From a virus: a stretch of DNA of 21,241 nt. Below the pieces are notes generated by a model. That model worked only from the letters and a program-made list of their open reading frames with translations, searched no databases and was not told the DNA's origin. Both the position numbers and the translations under genes were made by a program. The stretch is taken from positions 1 to 21,241 of the IMG/VR virus record IMGVR_UViG_3300009154_000332; one strand, 5' to 3'. Shown here one piece after another: positions 14,582 through 21,241 of this stretch. Positions within the stretch are counted from its first letter, which is position 1. The number at the start of each line of letters is the position of its first letter.

Positions 14582-17088
14582 GTATTACCGTTACCGTCAA
14601 CGGGCAGTCTGGCCCGAACGTCACCGCGACAAACGGAGACACGATCGCCGTCACGGTGTCGCCGTCTGCCGCTCCGGGCGCCACGGGGCCAACAGGACCG
14701 GCAGGCCCGTCAAACAGCCTGGCGATCGGCACTGTCACGACCGGCACTGCAGCGGCGACAATCACCGGCACGGCTCCAACGCAGACGTTAAACCTCGTCC
14801 TGCCAGCTGGTGCGACCGGAAGCCAAGGCCCACAGGGCGGCGTTGGTGCGACTGGTCCTGCTGGGCCTGCAAACAGTCTGGCGATTGGCAGCGTGTCGAG
14901 CGGCAGCTCGGCGTCGGCGACCATCACCGGATCATCGCCCAGCCAGACGCTAAACCTCGTGCTGCCTGTCGGTGCCACCGGCGCGACTGGTGCCACTGGC
15001 CCGCAAGGCCCAGCGGGTAGCGTCAACCTCGCGGACGAGACGCCGCAGCCGCTCGGCACAGCGTCGGCAGGCACGGCCCTGTCAGCAGCTCGAGCTGACC
15101 ACGTTCACGCACAAGGCTCGATCGCTTACTCGGGCCTCTCTGGTATTCCAAGCACATTCGCACCATCGGCACACTTCCACGCCGTGAGCGACGTGACTGG
15201 CTTGCAGACGGCGTTGGATTCCAAGCAGGCGGCTGGCACATACGCCACGCTGGTGGGTGGCACCGTGCCCTCGGCGCAACTGCCGAGCTACGTCGATGAC
15301 GTGGTTGAGTACGCAAATCTCGCTGCGTTTACGGAGCAATCGACCGGCAAGATCTACGTTGCTCGCGACACCGGGAAAATCTACCGCTGGAGCGGCTCTG
15401 CTTACGTCGAGATCTCGCCGTCCCCAGGCTCGACGGACAGCGTGACTGAGGGATCTACAAACCTCTACTACACCAATGCACGAGCCTCGGCAGCGGCTCC
15501 AGTGCAGAGCGTAGCGGGCCGCACGGGGACGGTGACGCTCGCGAAGAGTGACGTGGGCCTCGGCAACGTGGACAACACGGCAGACGCCAGCAAGCCTGTC
15601 TCGACGGCGCAGGCTGCCGCTGATGCAGTCGTTCAGGCATACGCGATCCAGCGAGCCAATCACACCGGCGCGCAAGCGATCTCAACTGTGACTGGATTAC
15701 AGACGTCGCTGGACGGCAAGGCCGCTACGTCACACACGCACTCTCTCTCCGACATTTCTCAATCGTCTGCCACCACGGGCCAGGTGCCGACGTGGAACGG
15801 ATCGGCGTGGGCTGCTGCAACGCCAAGCGGTGGTGGCGGTTCGTACACGCTGCCGACTGCTACGTCGTCAGTCCTTGGCGGCGTCAAGGTCGGCTCGTGC
15901 CTCACGATCACTGATGGAGTGCTGGCGGCCACTGGCGGCGGCGGCTCTGGCCTCACATGGTCTAGCGTGCCAGCTTCAGCGTCTGCGACGGGGACGGCGG
16001 GGCAGATCGCGTATGACGCCAATTTTGAATACACATGCGTGGCTGCTAGCACTTGGATCAGAACTCCGCTGCCAACGTGGAACCGTGACGCAGATTTTGT
16101 TTACTTCGGCGGCACGTTTACTTCTGCCTCATATTCCGCAGGCCCAACGCACGGGCGAGGCTCCACGGCGTTTCTTGGCGGAGTCACGCTGGCAAACGGC
16201 AATGTTGCTCTAGTGCCTTATAACTCTAGCACCATTGGCATATACAACCCAACAGCGAACACATACACGAATGGACCAACACATGGAGTCTCTTCTCCAG
16301 CGTTTGCAGGTGGTGCGTTGGCTGCAAATGGGAAGGTGATATTCGCACCTAACTCATCTGTCATCGGCATCTACGACCCTGTTGCGAACACTTACGCAAA
16401 CGGTCCGACTCACGGGCAAGGCGACTCTGCCTTTTATGGTGCTGTGACAATTCCTGACGGCAAGATTGCGTTGATACCGCACAAATCAGCATATATAGGT
16501 ATCTACGATTGCTTTGCAAACACTTATACCAACGGCCCTGCGCACGGGCGAGGCGATGCGGCGTTTGTTGGCTGCTGTACTTTAGTATCCGGCAAGGTTG
16601 TTCTTGCCCCGTTCGCCTCAACTGTCATCGGCATCTATGACCCTGTTGCGAACACTTACGCAAATGGTCCGACGCACGGGCAGGGTGCGAGTGCGTTCGA
16701 TGGCTGCGTCCAGATGCCAAGCGGCAAGGTGTGTCTGGTCCCCAATTACTCTGCCAATATCGGCATCTACGATCCGCTGACAAACACCTACACAAGCGGG
16801 CCGACGCACGGGCAAGGCACGAATGCCTTCGCTGGAGGCGTGTTGCTTCCCAGCGGAAAGGTTCTGCTTGTGCCTTACGGTGCCAGCTATGTCGGCATCT
16901 ACGACCCCGTCGCAAATACTTACACAAACGGCCCATCCGCCACAGGGTTCTTTGGTGGAATGCTACTTCCAAGCGGAAAAGCTGCATTGATTCCGTTGGC
17001 GGCGTCCAGCGTAGGCCTTGTAACGCCCAGCCCACTTACTGCGACCACCAGCGACATTGCGACAGGACAATACCTCAACAAGTTCTAG
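14578..17088 (+). CDS. Large collagen-like tail fibre with seven propeller-type repeats
   Basis: A protein of 836 aa from GTG 14578 (GTGA overlap). Collagen-like triplets lie at about 34-44, 78-97 and 132-147, separated by two copies of a 'NSLAIG-x-V...ATITG...QTLNLVLP' module. Two 'VTGLQT-x-LD-x-K' fibre repeats follow (about 215 and 390), with 'SDVGLGNVDNTADASKPVST' (about 334-353) as in many phage fibres. From residue 519 to near the end come seven repeats of 43-44 aa with the pattern 'GIYDP-x-x-NTY-x-x-GPTHG', which together should form one seven-bladed beta-propeller. The C-terminal propeller is the likely receptor-binding tip. The longer reading from 14515 overlaps the BppU-like gene and is rejected. 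Confidence 0.88.
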   Translation: MSITVTVNGQSGPNVTATNGDTIAVTVSPSAAPGATGPTGPAGPSNSLAIGTVTTGTAAATITGTAPTQTLNLVLPAGATGSQGPQGGVGATGPAGPANSLAIGSVSSGSSASATITGSSPSQTLNLVLPVGATGATGATGPQGPAGSVNLADETPQPLGTASAGTALSAARADHVHAQGSIAYSGLSGIPSTFAPSAHFHAVSDVTGLQTALDSKQAAGTYATLVGGTVPSAQLPSYVDDVVEYANLAAFTEQSTGKIYVARDTGKIYRWSGSAYVEISPSPGSTDSVTEGSTNLYYTNARASAAAPVQSVAGRTGTVTLAKSDVGLGNVDNTADASKPVSTAQAAADAVVQAYAIQRANHTGAQAISTVTGLQTSLDGKAATSHTHSLSDISQSSATTGQVPTWNGSAWAAATPSGGGGSYTLPTATSSVLGGVKVGSCLTITDGVLAATGGGGSGLTWSSVPASASATGTAGQIAYDANFEYTCVAASTWIRTPLPTWNRDADFVYFGGTFTSASYSAGPTHGRGSTAFLGGVTLANGNVALVPYNSSTIGIYNPTANTYTNGPTHGVSSPAFAGGALAANGKVIFAPNSSVIGIYDPVANTYANGPTHGQGDSAFYGAVTIPDGKIALIPHKSAYIGIYDCFANTYTNGPAHGRGDAAFVGCCTLVSGKVVLAPFASTVIGIYDPVANTYANGPTHGQGASAFDGCVQMPSGKVCLVPNYSANIGIYDPLTNTYTSGPTHGQGTNAFAGGVLLPSGKVLLVPYGASYVGIYDPVANTYTNGPSATGFFGGMLLPSGKAALIPLAASSVGLVTPSPLTATTSDIATGQYLNKF
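16132..17040 (+). repeat. Seven tandem propeller repeats in the fibre gene
   Basis: Six full repeats run from 16132 to 16920 (44, 43, 44, 44, 44, 44 codons) and a seventh, divergent one from 16921. Each holds 'x-x-G-K-V...P' and 'IGIYDP-x-x-NT-Y-x-x-GP'. DNA identity is partial, so this is an old protein repeat rather than a recent expansion. Repeats 2 to 6 are the most alike. Confidence 0.85.
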
Positions 17089-17092
17089 TGTC

Positions 17093-17251
17093 ATGACCGA
17101 CTCCGAGACCATCACCGTCGCCCTCGCCTACGCGGCTCTCGCGTTGGTCGGCCCGTTCATCCTCACGCGGCTCATGCGGTGGGCTGAGAGCGACGAGGCG
17201 GCGAATCTGGCGGTCGAGATTGGAATGGCGATTGAAGGGGTGGCGAGATGA
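17093..17251 (+). CDS. Small single-pass membrane protein between fibre genes (52 aa)
   Basis: From ATG 17093, with one hydrophobic helix ('[20 protein letters not shown]') flanked by charged ends and a C-terminal amphipathic helix. No clear ribosome site is visible and it starts 4 bases after the fibre stop, so coupling is likely. Its end overlaps the next ATG (ATGA). It could be a small holin-like protein lying outside the main cassette. The reality of the gene rests on the hydrophobic helix and the tight junctions. Confidence 0.5.
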   Translation: MTDSETITVALAYAALALVGPFILTRLMRWAESDEAANLAVEIGMAIEGVAR

Positions 17252-18315
17252 GCGACATCTCCGCGTCTGTGACATCGCAGCCGATCACGGCCACAGTCTC
17301 AGGCGGCACGGTCTCGGCGTCTGTGACGAGCTCGAGCTCGTCGGTGTCGATCGCCGGCGGCGTTGGGCCGCAAGGATCATCGGGGCCGGCTGGAAGCGTT
17401 GGATTAACAGGCCCCGCGAACACACTGTCGATCGGGTCTGTCGCTGGCGGCAGCTCGGCAGCGGCTACGATCACGGGAACCGCTCCTTCTCAGGTACTCA
17501 ACCTGGTACTGCCAAGGGGTGACACAGGGGCGGCTGGCGTTGCTGGACCGCAAGGAGCGCAAGGGCCGCAAGGCTTGGCAGGAGCTACGGGAGCGCAAGG
17601 CCCTCAAGGCGTGGCAGGAGCCACGGGCAGCGTCGGCCCGCAGGGACCAGCAGGAGCCACGGGCAGCGTCGGCCCGCAGGGACCAGCAGGCAACTCGGCT
17701 TCAGCGACAACGTCGGCATCCGACCTGACCAGCGGCACGCTGGACGATGCGAGACTCTCATCAGCGGTTGCCCTGCACTCGCAGATCAACACAACGCTGG
17801 GGCAGGCGTCTGGTGTGATTGACGCTGTGTCGCGAGTGAACTGCGGCTATGGCGTGACTGCCGTTGCTGGTCAGGCGTTGCTCTCGTTTTTCACGCCCAC
17901 GGCAACTATCACCGTGTCGCAGATTGCGATGTGTACCTACACCACTGCCGCAGCAGGGCTAACGCTCGCACGCATGGGTATTTACACGTACACGGAAGGT
18001 GGCAGTGCAACGCTGGTGGCTCGCACCGCCAGTGATACGACGCTATTTGCGGCAACTAACACAACCTTTACGCGGTCACTGGACACCGCAGGCGGATACC
18101 CGTCGTCCTACACCCTCAATGCAGGGACTCGCTACGGCGTGGCGTATATCTGCGTTGGAACGACGCAGCCGCAGTTGGTCGGCCGGGTTGTTTTCACCGC
18201 CGCAGCCGCTTTGTCTCCGCGAGTGTCTGGCAGCTCTTCGACAAGTCTTAGCGATCTGCCAACTTCGTTCACACCAAACGCCAATAGCCAAGCACCATAC
18301 GCGAGGCTCTCATGA
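17248..18315 (+). CDS. Second collagen-like tail fibre
   Basis: A protein of 355 aa. ATG 17248 is preceded by GAAGGGG and overlaps the previous stop. The N-terminus is Ser/Thr/Val-rich, followed by one 'NTLSIGSV...[17 protein letters not shown]' module (from 17419), the same as the two in the large fibre. A run of about 19 Gly-X-Y triplets follows (17518-17688), including a tandem 36-bp repeat. The C-terminal domain (about 190-355) is beta-rich ('[20 protein letters not shown]', '[10 protein letters not shown]') and may be a second receptor-binding or structural tip. The shared modules suggest the two fibres are related by duplication or recombination. Confidence 0.85.
   Translation: MSDISASVTSQPITATVSGGTVSASVTSSSSSVSIAGGVGPQGSSGPAGSVGLTGPANTLSIGSVAGGSSAAATITGTAPSQVLNLVLPRGDTGAAGVAGPQGAQGPQGLAGATGAQGPQGVAGATGSVGPQGPAGATGSVGPQGPAGNSASATTSASDLTSGTLDDARLSSAVALHSQINTTLGQASGVIDAVSRVNCGYGVTAVAGQALLSFFTPTATITVSQIAMCTYTTAAAGLTLARMGIYTYTEGGSATLVARTASDTTLFAATNTTFTRSLDTAGGYPSSYTLNAGTRYGVAYICVGTTQPQLVGRVVFTAAAALSPRVSGSSSTSLSDLPTSFTPNANSQAPYARLS
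17615..17686 (+). repeat. Perfect tandem 36-bp repeat in collagen region
   Basis: Bases 17615-17650 and 17651-17686 are identical, coding [12 protein letters not shown] twice. It keeps the Gly-X-Y phase, so copy-number change would lengthen or shorten the fibre stalk without a frameshift. Perfect identity, including third positions, points to recent duplication by slippage or recombination. Confidence 0.95.
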
Positions 18316-18491
18316 CCACCACATACCTCGGCATCATTGACGGTCTGCACACATGGGAAGTGCGAGACGAGGATGGCGTTGTGATTGGCTCCAACCGCTC
18401 GCCGTACCCGCCATGCCCAGGCGATGGCTGGACGCTCGATGAGGTGAACTGCGTGTGGGTACAACAGGAGACGACTGATGCCAACGTATGA
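18312..18491 (+). CDS. Small protein, unknown (59 aa)
   Basis: ATG 18312 overlaps the fibre stop (ATGA) and the frame runs 59 codons, reading '[19 protein letters not shown]', then Pro/Cys-rich 'PPCPGDGW' and '[11 protein letters not shown]'. It overlaps the next gene by 14 bp, as its neighbours do. The low bias against Trp/Cys and the start/stop fit argue that it is coding. No family is recognised. Confidence 0.6.
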   Translation: MTTTYLGIIDGLHTWEVRDEDGVVIGSNRSPYPPCPGDGWTLDEVNCVWVQQETTDANV

Positions 18492-18795
18492 CCAGCTTCC
18501 TGCCACGATGAACATGCGCTGGCGCGTCGGCGATGACTTCTCGGCGCTCATCGACTTCGACATCGGACTGACCAACTACACGGCAGTGGCCACCGTCTAC
18601 TCGACGATCACCGGCAACGCTGTCGCCACGTTCACGACCACGATTCCCGACGCCGCGGCGGGGAAGGTGAACGTCGCCCTGACTGACACGCAGACCACGT
18701 CCATCGGTGCCGGTACGTTTGCGTGGCAGCTCGTCTGGACTGTAGGCACTGTTACACGAGCCGCGATGGCAGGGTTTATCGACGCTATCCCGTAA
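18478..18795 (+). CDS. BppU-like N-terminal-domain protein 2
   Basis: A protein of 105 aa with AGGAG 7 bases before ATG 18478. It is paralogous to 14195-14581: 'WRVGDDFSALIDFDIGLTNY' against 'FVVGDELNVGLAFTSSS', 'KVNVALTDTQTTSI' against 'TVNIGLTETQTSAL', and 'AWQLVWTVGTVTRAAMAGFI' against 'RWYFRWVDTAGVTLTVLSG'. Together with the first it brackets the two fibres, so each may serve its own fibre. Confidence 0.7.
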   Translation: MPTYDQLPATMNMRWRVGDDFSALIDFDIGLTNYTAVATVYSTITGNAVATFTTTIPDAAAGKVNVALTDTQTTSIGAGTFAWQLVWTVGTVTRAAMAGFIDAIP

Positions 18796-18809
18796 GGCTG
18801 GAGGCGGCG

Positions 18810-19037
18810 ATGGCCAAGAAATCCAAACGATTCTGGGTCGGCGACCCGGACGGATTCGGGATGCCAGACGAGGACCAGGTCGAGGGGTCGCTGACCCCGG
18901 ACGATGACGGGTGCGTCTATCTCAACCGTCGGCGTCCTGCCGACCAGGAGGCCAAGGATGGCAAGAGCGGTAATGCCGAAGCATCGTCGAAACGCAAGCG
19001 ACCCTTGGACGGTCGAGACGCTCGAGGGCGGCGTTAA
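18810..19037 (+). CDS. Small polar protein, unknown (75 aa)
   Basis: ATG 18810 follows GGAGG by 5 bases. The product starts 'MAKKSKRFWVGDPDGFGMPD', has an acidic middle and a Lys/Arg-rich end. The last 26 codons overlap the phosphoesterase gene in another frame, so the C-terminus is less certain than the N-terminus. It may couple translation to the phosphoesterase gene. No family is recognised. Confidence 0.55.
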   Translation: MAKKSKRFWVGDPDGFGMPDEDQVEGSLTPDDDGCVYLNRRRPADQEAKDGKSGNAEASSKRKRPLDGRDARGRR

Positions 19038-19863
19038 CAGGCTGACGTTCAAGGCCAGGCTGTGGGTGCTGCTCACAAGCGACTGGCACTGGGACTCCGT
19101 GAAGTGCGACCGAGAGAAGCTGGCAGCGGATCTTGCCGCAGCGAAGAAGGTCAACGCAGCGGTGTTGTCCATCGGCGACCACTTCGACGTGATGGGCGGC
19201 AAGTGGGACCCACGCTCCAACGGCAAGAACGACATCAGGCCGGAGTTCCAGCGTGGCAACTACTTCGACGACATCGTGACGCAGTGTGCCCAGTGGCTGG
19301 AGCCGTACCGAGACCAGATGGCCCTGATCACGCCCGGCAACCACGAGACGGCCGTCCGTAAGCGGATGGAAACCTGCCTGACGACCAGGCTGGTTGAGCG
19401 GCTGCGGATGAACGGCGGCCGTGTCCGCCAGGGCGGCTACGCAGGCTGGGTGCTGTTTCGAGCTATGCACGGCGGGAACTGCGTGGCCCTGTACCGTCTG
19501 TGGTACCACCACGGCTACGGCGGCGGCGGGCCTGTGACACGCGGCGTAATCGACTTTTCCCGCTACCTCGTCGACACCGATGCCGACTGCGTTCACGCCG
19601 GCCACATTCACCAGCGGACGCTGATCGAGGCTACCAGGCAGCGGCTCTCGCCGAGCGGTATCCCGCAGATCAAACCGATCCATTTGGTGAGGAGCTCGAC
19701 ATATAAACAGGAATGCCTTACTGATGGGTGGGCCGTGGAAAAGGGCATGTCGGCCAGACCGCTCGGCGGCTGGTGGATGCTGTTGAAATGGAACAGCGAC
19801 AAGACCGGCCTGGTGGCCTCGTTCCACGACCAACCCGGAGAAACTTGCGATGACGACGAGTGA
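18958..19863 (+). CDS. Calcineurin-like metallophosphoesterase
   Basis: A protein of 301 aa. ATG 18958 follows AGGAGG by 6 bases; ATG 18973 is an alternative. Metal-binding motifs appear in the family order: D42-x-H44 in 'LLTSDWHWD', G-D74-x-x-D in 'SIGDHFDVMGG', G-N128-H129-E in 'TPGNHET', H185 in 'YHHGYGG' and G-H216-x-H218 in 'HAGHIHQ'. This makes a two-metal hydrolase of phosphomono- or phosphodiesters likely. The target could be nucleic acid (as in SbcD-type enzymes) or another phosphoester. Its position after the fibre genes and before the integrase is at the end of the late region. Confidence 0.88.
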   Translation: MARAVMPKHRRNASDPWTVETLEGGVNRLTFKARLWVLLTSDWHWDSVKCDREKLAADLAAAKKVNAAVLSIGDHFDVMGGKWDPRSNGKNDIRPEFQRGNYFDDIVTQCAQWLEPYRDQMALITPGNHETAVRKRMETCLTTRLVERLRMNGGRVRQGGYAGWVLFRAMHGGNCVALYRLWYHHGYGGGGPVTRGVIDFSRYLVDTDADCVHAGHIHQRTLIEATRQRLSPSGIPQIKPIHLVRSSTYKQECLTDGWAVEKGMSARPLGGWWMLLKWNSDKTGLVASFHDQPGETCDDDE

Positions 19864-20221
19864 CACTTACGCCATGGAGCCGTCTGCACCAGAGCGGCCC
19901 GGCTCGCTGCCGTTCCTCGAGCTCGTCGAGGAGCTGCGGCAGCTCCACCTGGCGAAGACGGCACAGTACGGAGACGAGGCCGACCCGTTCGCCAACGTCT
20001 CCGCGTCCGCAAAGTGCGGAGTGGAGCCTTGGCGCCGGGCGCTGTGCGACCTGTCGGACTGCGTGGTCAGGCTGCAACGTTACGCCAGCGGCCAGCCAGT
20101 GGACATCGAGAATGCAGCACTGGATGCCGCCAACTGGGCGCTGATTTGCCTGCTCAAGATGCGGGAGGCTCAGGGTCGAGCCGCAGAAGCGGCATCACGG
20201 CACGCTCTTCTGGGCAGATGA
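19850..20221 (+). CDS. Small helical protein, MazG/DUF1599-like
   Basis: A protein of 123 aa. ATG 19850 has GGAG 9 bases upstream and overlaps the phosphoesterase stop by 14 bp. The pattern 'LHLAKTAQYGDEADPFANV' then 'LCDLSDCVVRLQRYASG' and 'AALDAANWALICLLKMRE' follows the DUF1599 type: K-x-x-x-YG, D-x-F-x-N, then DAA-x-D/N-x-A-x-x-L. That group is linked to MazG-like nucleotide pyrophosphohydrolases and nucleotide-modification loci. The call is from pattern only. Its 3' end overlaps the integrase gene on the other strand by 68 bp. Confidence 0.6.
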   Translation: MTTSDTYAMEPSAPERPGSLPFLELVEELRQLHLAKTAQYGDEADPFANVSASAKCGVEPWRRALCDLSDCVVRLQRYASGQPVDIENAALDAANWALICLLKMREAQGRAAEAASRHALLGR

Positions 20222-21059
20222 CTGGATCGACGTATACCTCCTGCATTTTCGGGTCTGCGTGATCAAGCATCCGCGTCGCTGCTGCCCGTCCGCCGGCCAG
20301 GGCGGCGTATGAGGCTGCCGTACGCCTGAACCCGTGGAAACCTCTGTAACGCACTCCTGCGGATCGACAGAGCAGCTTCAGGCTTGTCCACTGGCTGCGG
20401 CTCTTCCTGTCCCAGATCCACACCAGCCCATCTGGCGGGCCTTTGTAGGCCGCCATCGTCTTGGCGAGGTCTGGGGTGATGTCACGCTCGATGTCACGTG
20501 TCTGCCCTTTCCTGGTCTCGCCAAGGAACACCAGCTTGCAGCGTTCCAGATCAACCTGAGCCCATCGGATTGACGTCAGGGCCGTGTATCGCTCACCGCT
20601 GCAGAACGCTGCATACACCAGCGTGCTCCACCACCAGGCCGATGGCACGCCGCCGGTGTTTCCGCGCCGCAATCTGGCCCTGATGATCAGCTTCTCGACG
20701 TCTTCGGTGGTGTACGCCCGGCCGTTTGGCAAACGCTTAGGAACCCTGATTCTTGGCAGTTCTGGGAACTGGTCCACCCACTTTTTCTTTGCCGCCAGCG
20801 TCCACGCTGCGGCGATCATGTGCTTGTCCTTGGCGACCGTGGCTGGCTTTGGAATCTGGCCTCGCCACGCAGGTGTTTCGGCCCGCCATCTCAGGTATCG
20901 GCTCATCACCAAGTCGTCGAGGTCAGCCGTCGTGGCCTCGCGCCCGAGAAACAGTTTCAGCCTGTCTGCAAGCATCCCGTAAAGCAGGGCCGTTTTGCTA
21001 TCTAAGTTCCTCAGAGTCACGTATCGATCGAGCAGTTCACGCATCGTGATCGGTTCCAT
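20154..21059 (-). CDS. Tyrosine-type phage integrase
   Basis: A protein of 301 aa on the minus strand. Catalytic residues readable in order: R157 in 'CSGERYTALTSIRW', K184 in 'TRKGQTR', H242-x-x-R245 in 'GFHGFRRTAAS', H267 in 'MLDHADP' and Y276 in 'EVYVDP'. The N-terminal half is a helical core-binding domain. ATG at 21057-21059 has AAAGG about 7 bases upstream. It catalyses integration and excision at attP/attB. It is convergent to the late operon with 68 bp overlap, and no excisionase is visible. It places the prophage end near the window's right edge. Confidence 0.92.
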   Translation of the reverse strand: MEPITMRELLDRYVTLRNLDSKTALLYGMLADRLKLFLGREATTADLDDLVMSRYLRWRAETPAWRGQIPKPATVAKDKHMIAAAWTLAAKKKWVDQFPELPRIRVPKRLPNGRAYTTEDVEKLIIRARLRRGNTGGVPSAWWWSTLVYAAFCSGERYTALTSIRWAQVDLERCKLVFLGETRKGQTRDIERDITPDLAKTMAAYKGPPDGLVWIWDRKSRSQWTSLKLLCRSAGVRYRGFHGFRRTAASYAALAGGRAAATRMLDHADPKMQEVYVDPVICPEERAVMPLLRLDPEPPAS

Positions 21060-21088
21060 CTCTTTGCCTTTTTCATGTTTTGGGCGTT

Positions 21089-21117
21089 AGTGTACGCCTG
21101 TTCATGAACAGGTGCAA
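21089..21117 (-). promoter_or_regulatory. Probable integrase promoter with palindromic operator
   Basis: On the minus strand, TTGCAC (21117-21112) and TACACT (21094-21089) are separated by 17 bases. The -10-like element is close to consensus; the -35-like element is weak. The spacer is almost filled by the perfect 16-bp palindrome CCTGTTCATGAACAGG (21097-21112), so a dimeric repressor bound there would block the promoter. It lies 30-58 bp ahead of the integrase start. Confidence 0.5.
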
Positions 21118-21241
21118 CAGTCCCGCCGCCTCCAGTCATACATTGAAAACACGGTCTCGATCCTACGGCCGGGTCGAGTAGGGCAGCAAAAATTGGTGGT
21201 TTGACTCGATTACGCCGGGCAATACGATTGCAGGGATGATC
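21118..21241. other. Non-coding stretch at window edge
   Basis: No supported gene. A hairpin with 8 paired bases (one G-T) lies at 21156-21178 (CTCGATCC / GGGTCGAG, 7-nt loop). The stretch is A/T-richer at 21186-21205. attP/attR or a repressor promoter may lie here or just beyond, but I cannot identify a core site. Confidence 0.3.

Noticed and set aside
17325-17342. Perfect 18-bp palindrome (GACGAGCTCGAGCTCGTC)
   Set aside because: It lies in a serine run coded by alternating AGC and TCG codons in the second fibre, which explains it. Similar CTCGAGCTCG strings occur in other genes for codon reasons.
21140-21210. tRNA-like remnant marking the attachment site
   Set aside because: One 8-pair stem is present, but no T-arm consensus, anticodon arm or CCA end could be aligned, so no tRNA or att core is claimed.

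Overview
The window is the structural half of a tailed temperate phage of siphovirus type, integrated in or derived from a GC-rich bacterium. Gene order and families follow the HK97 plan: portal, prohead protease, major capsid, head-tail connectors, tail tube, G/GT tail chaperone, tape measure, tail tip, fibres, and finally a tyrosine integrase on the opposite strand. A planctomycete host is my best guess. It rests on cysteine-rich repeats of the GACC...GxGTxC...C type and a 'GTELKKLL...CxCNARAxxMD' domain that I associate with planctomycete proteins and their phages. This is an inference, not a proof.

Layout. 1-1693: C-terminal part of the portal protein, then a prohead protease that continues in the same frame into a HAD-type phosphatase domain. 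1674-4475: a tightly coupled cassette between protease and capsid. It encodes a 55-aa zinc ribbon, two small probable membrane proteins, a membrane-anchored papain-family peptidase, a GlsB/YeaQ-like membrane protein and two more tiny membrane or exported proteins. This is a good candidate lysis or host-takeover cassette. 4559-5779: HK97-fold capsid protein, followed by a perfect 12-bp hairpin. 5857-7865: small head protein, gp6-like connector, head closure protein, gp10-like protein and DUF3168-like tail completion protein. 7868-8623: two tail-tube-like proteins that look like paralogues. 8633-9300: tail chaperone pair G and GT, with an A AAA AAC slippery site, a 6-nt spacer and a 13-bp hairpin. 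9300-12139: a fairly short tape measure and two tail proteins. 12139-14127: two cysteine-rich, compositionally distinct proteins and the GTELKKLL-domain protein. 14195-18795: two collagen-like fibres, one ending in seven propeller-type repeats, flanked by two BppU-like paralogues. 18810-20221: a small basic protein, a calcineurin-like phosphoesterase and a MazG/DUF1599-like small protein. 20154-21059 (minus): integrase, with a palindrome in its probable promoter.

Nearly all plus-strand genes overlap or abut (ATGA, GTGA, TAATG junctions), which suggests one long late operon with translational coupling. Terminase, the lysogeny repressor and replication genes are not in the window. No tRNA, CRISPR array or insertion sequence was found. 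The most unusual features are the protease-HAD fusion, the papain-type peptidase cassette inside the head module, the well-formed frameshift signal, and the receptor-binding region with cysteine-rich and propeller proteins.
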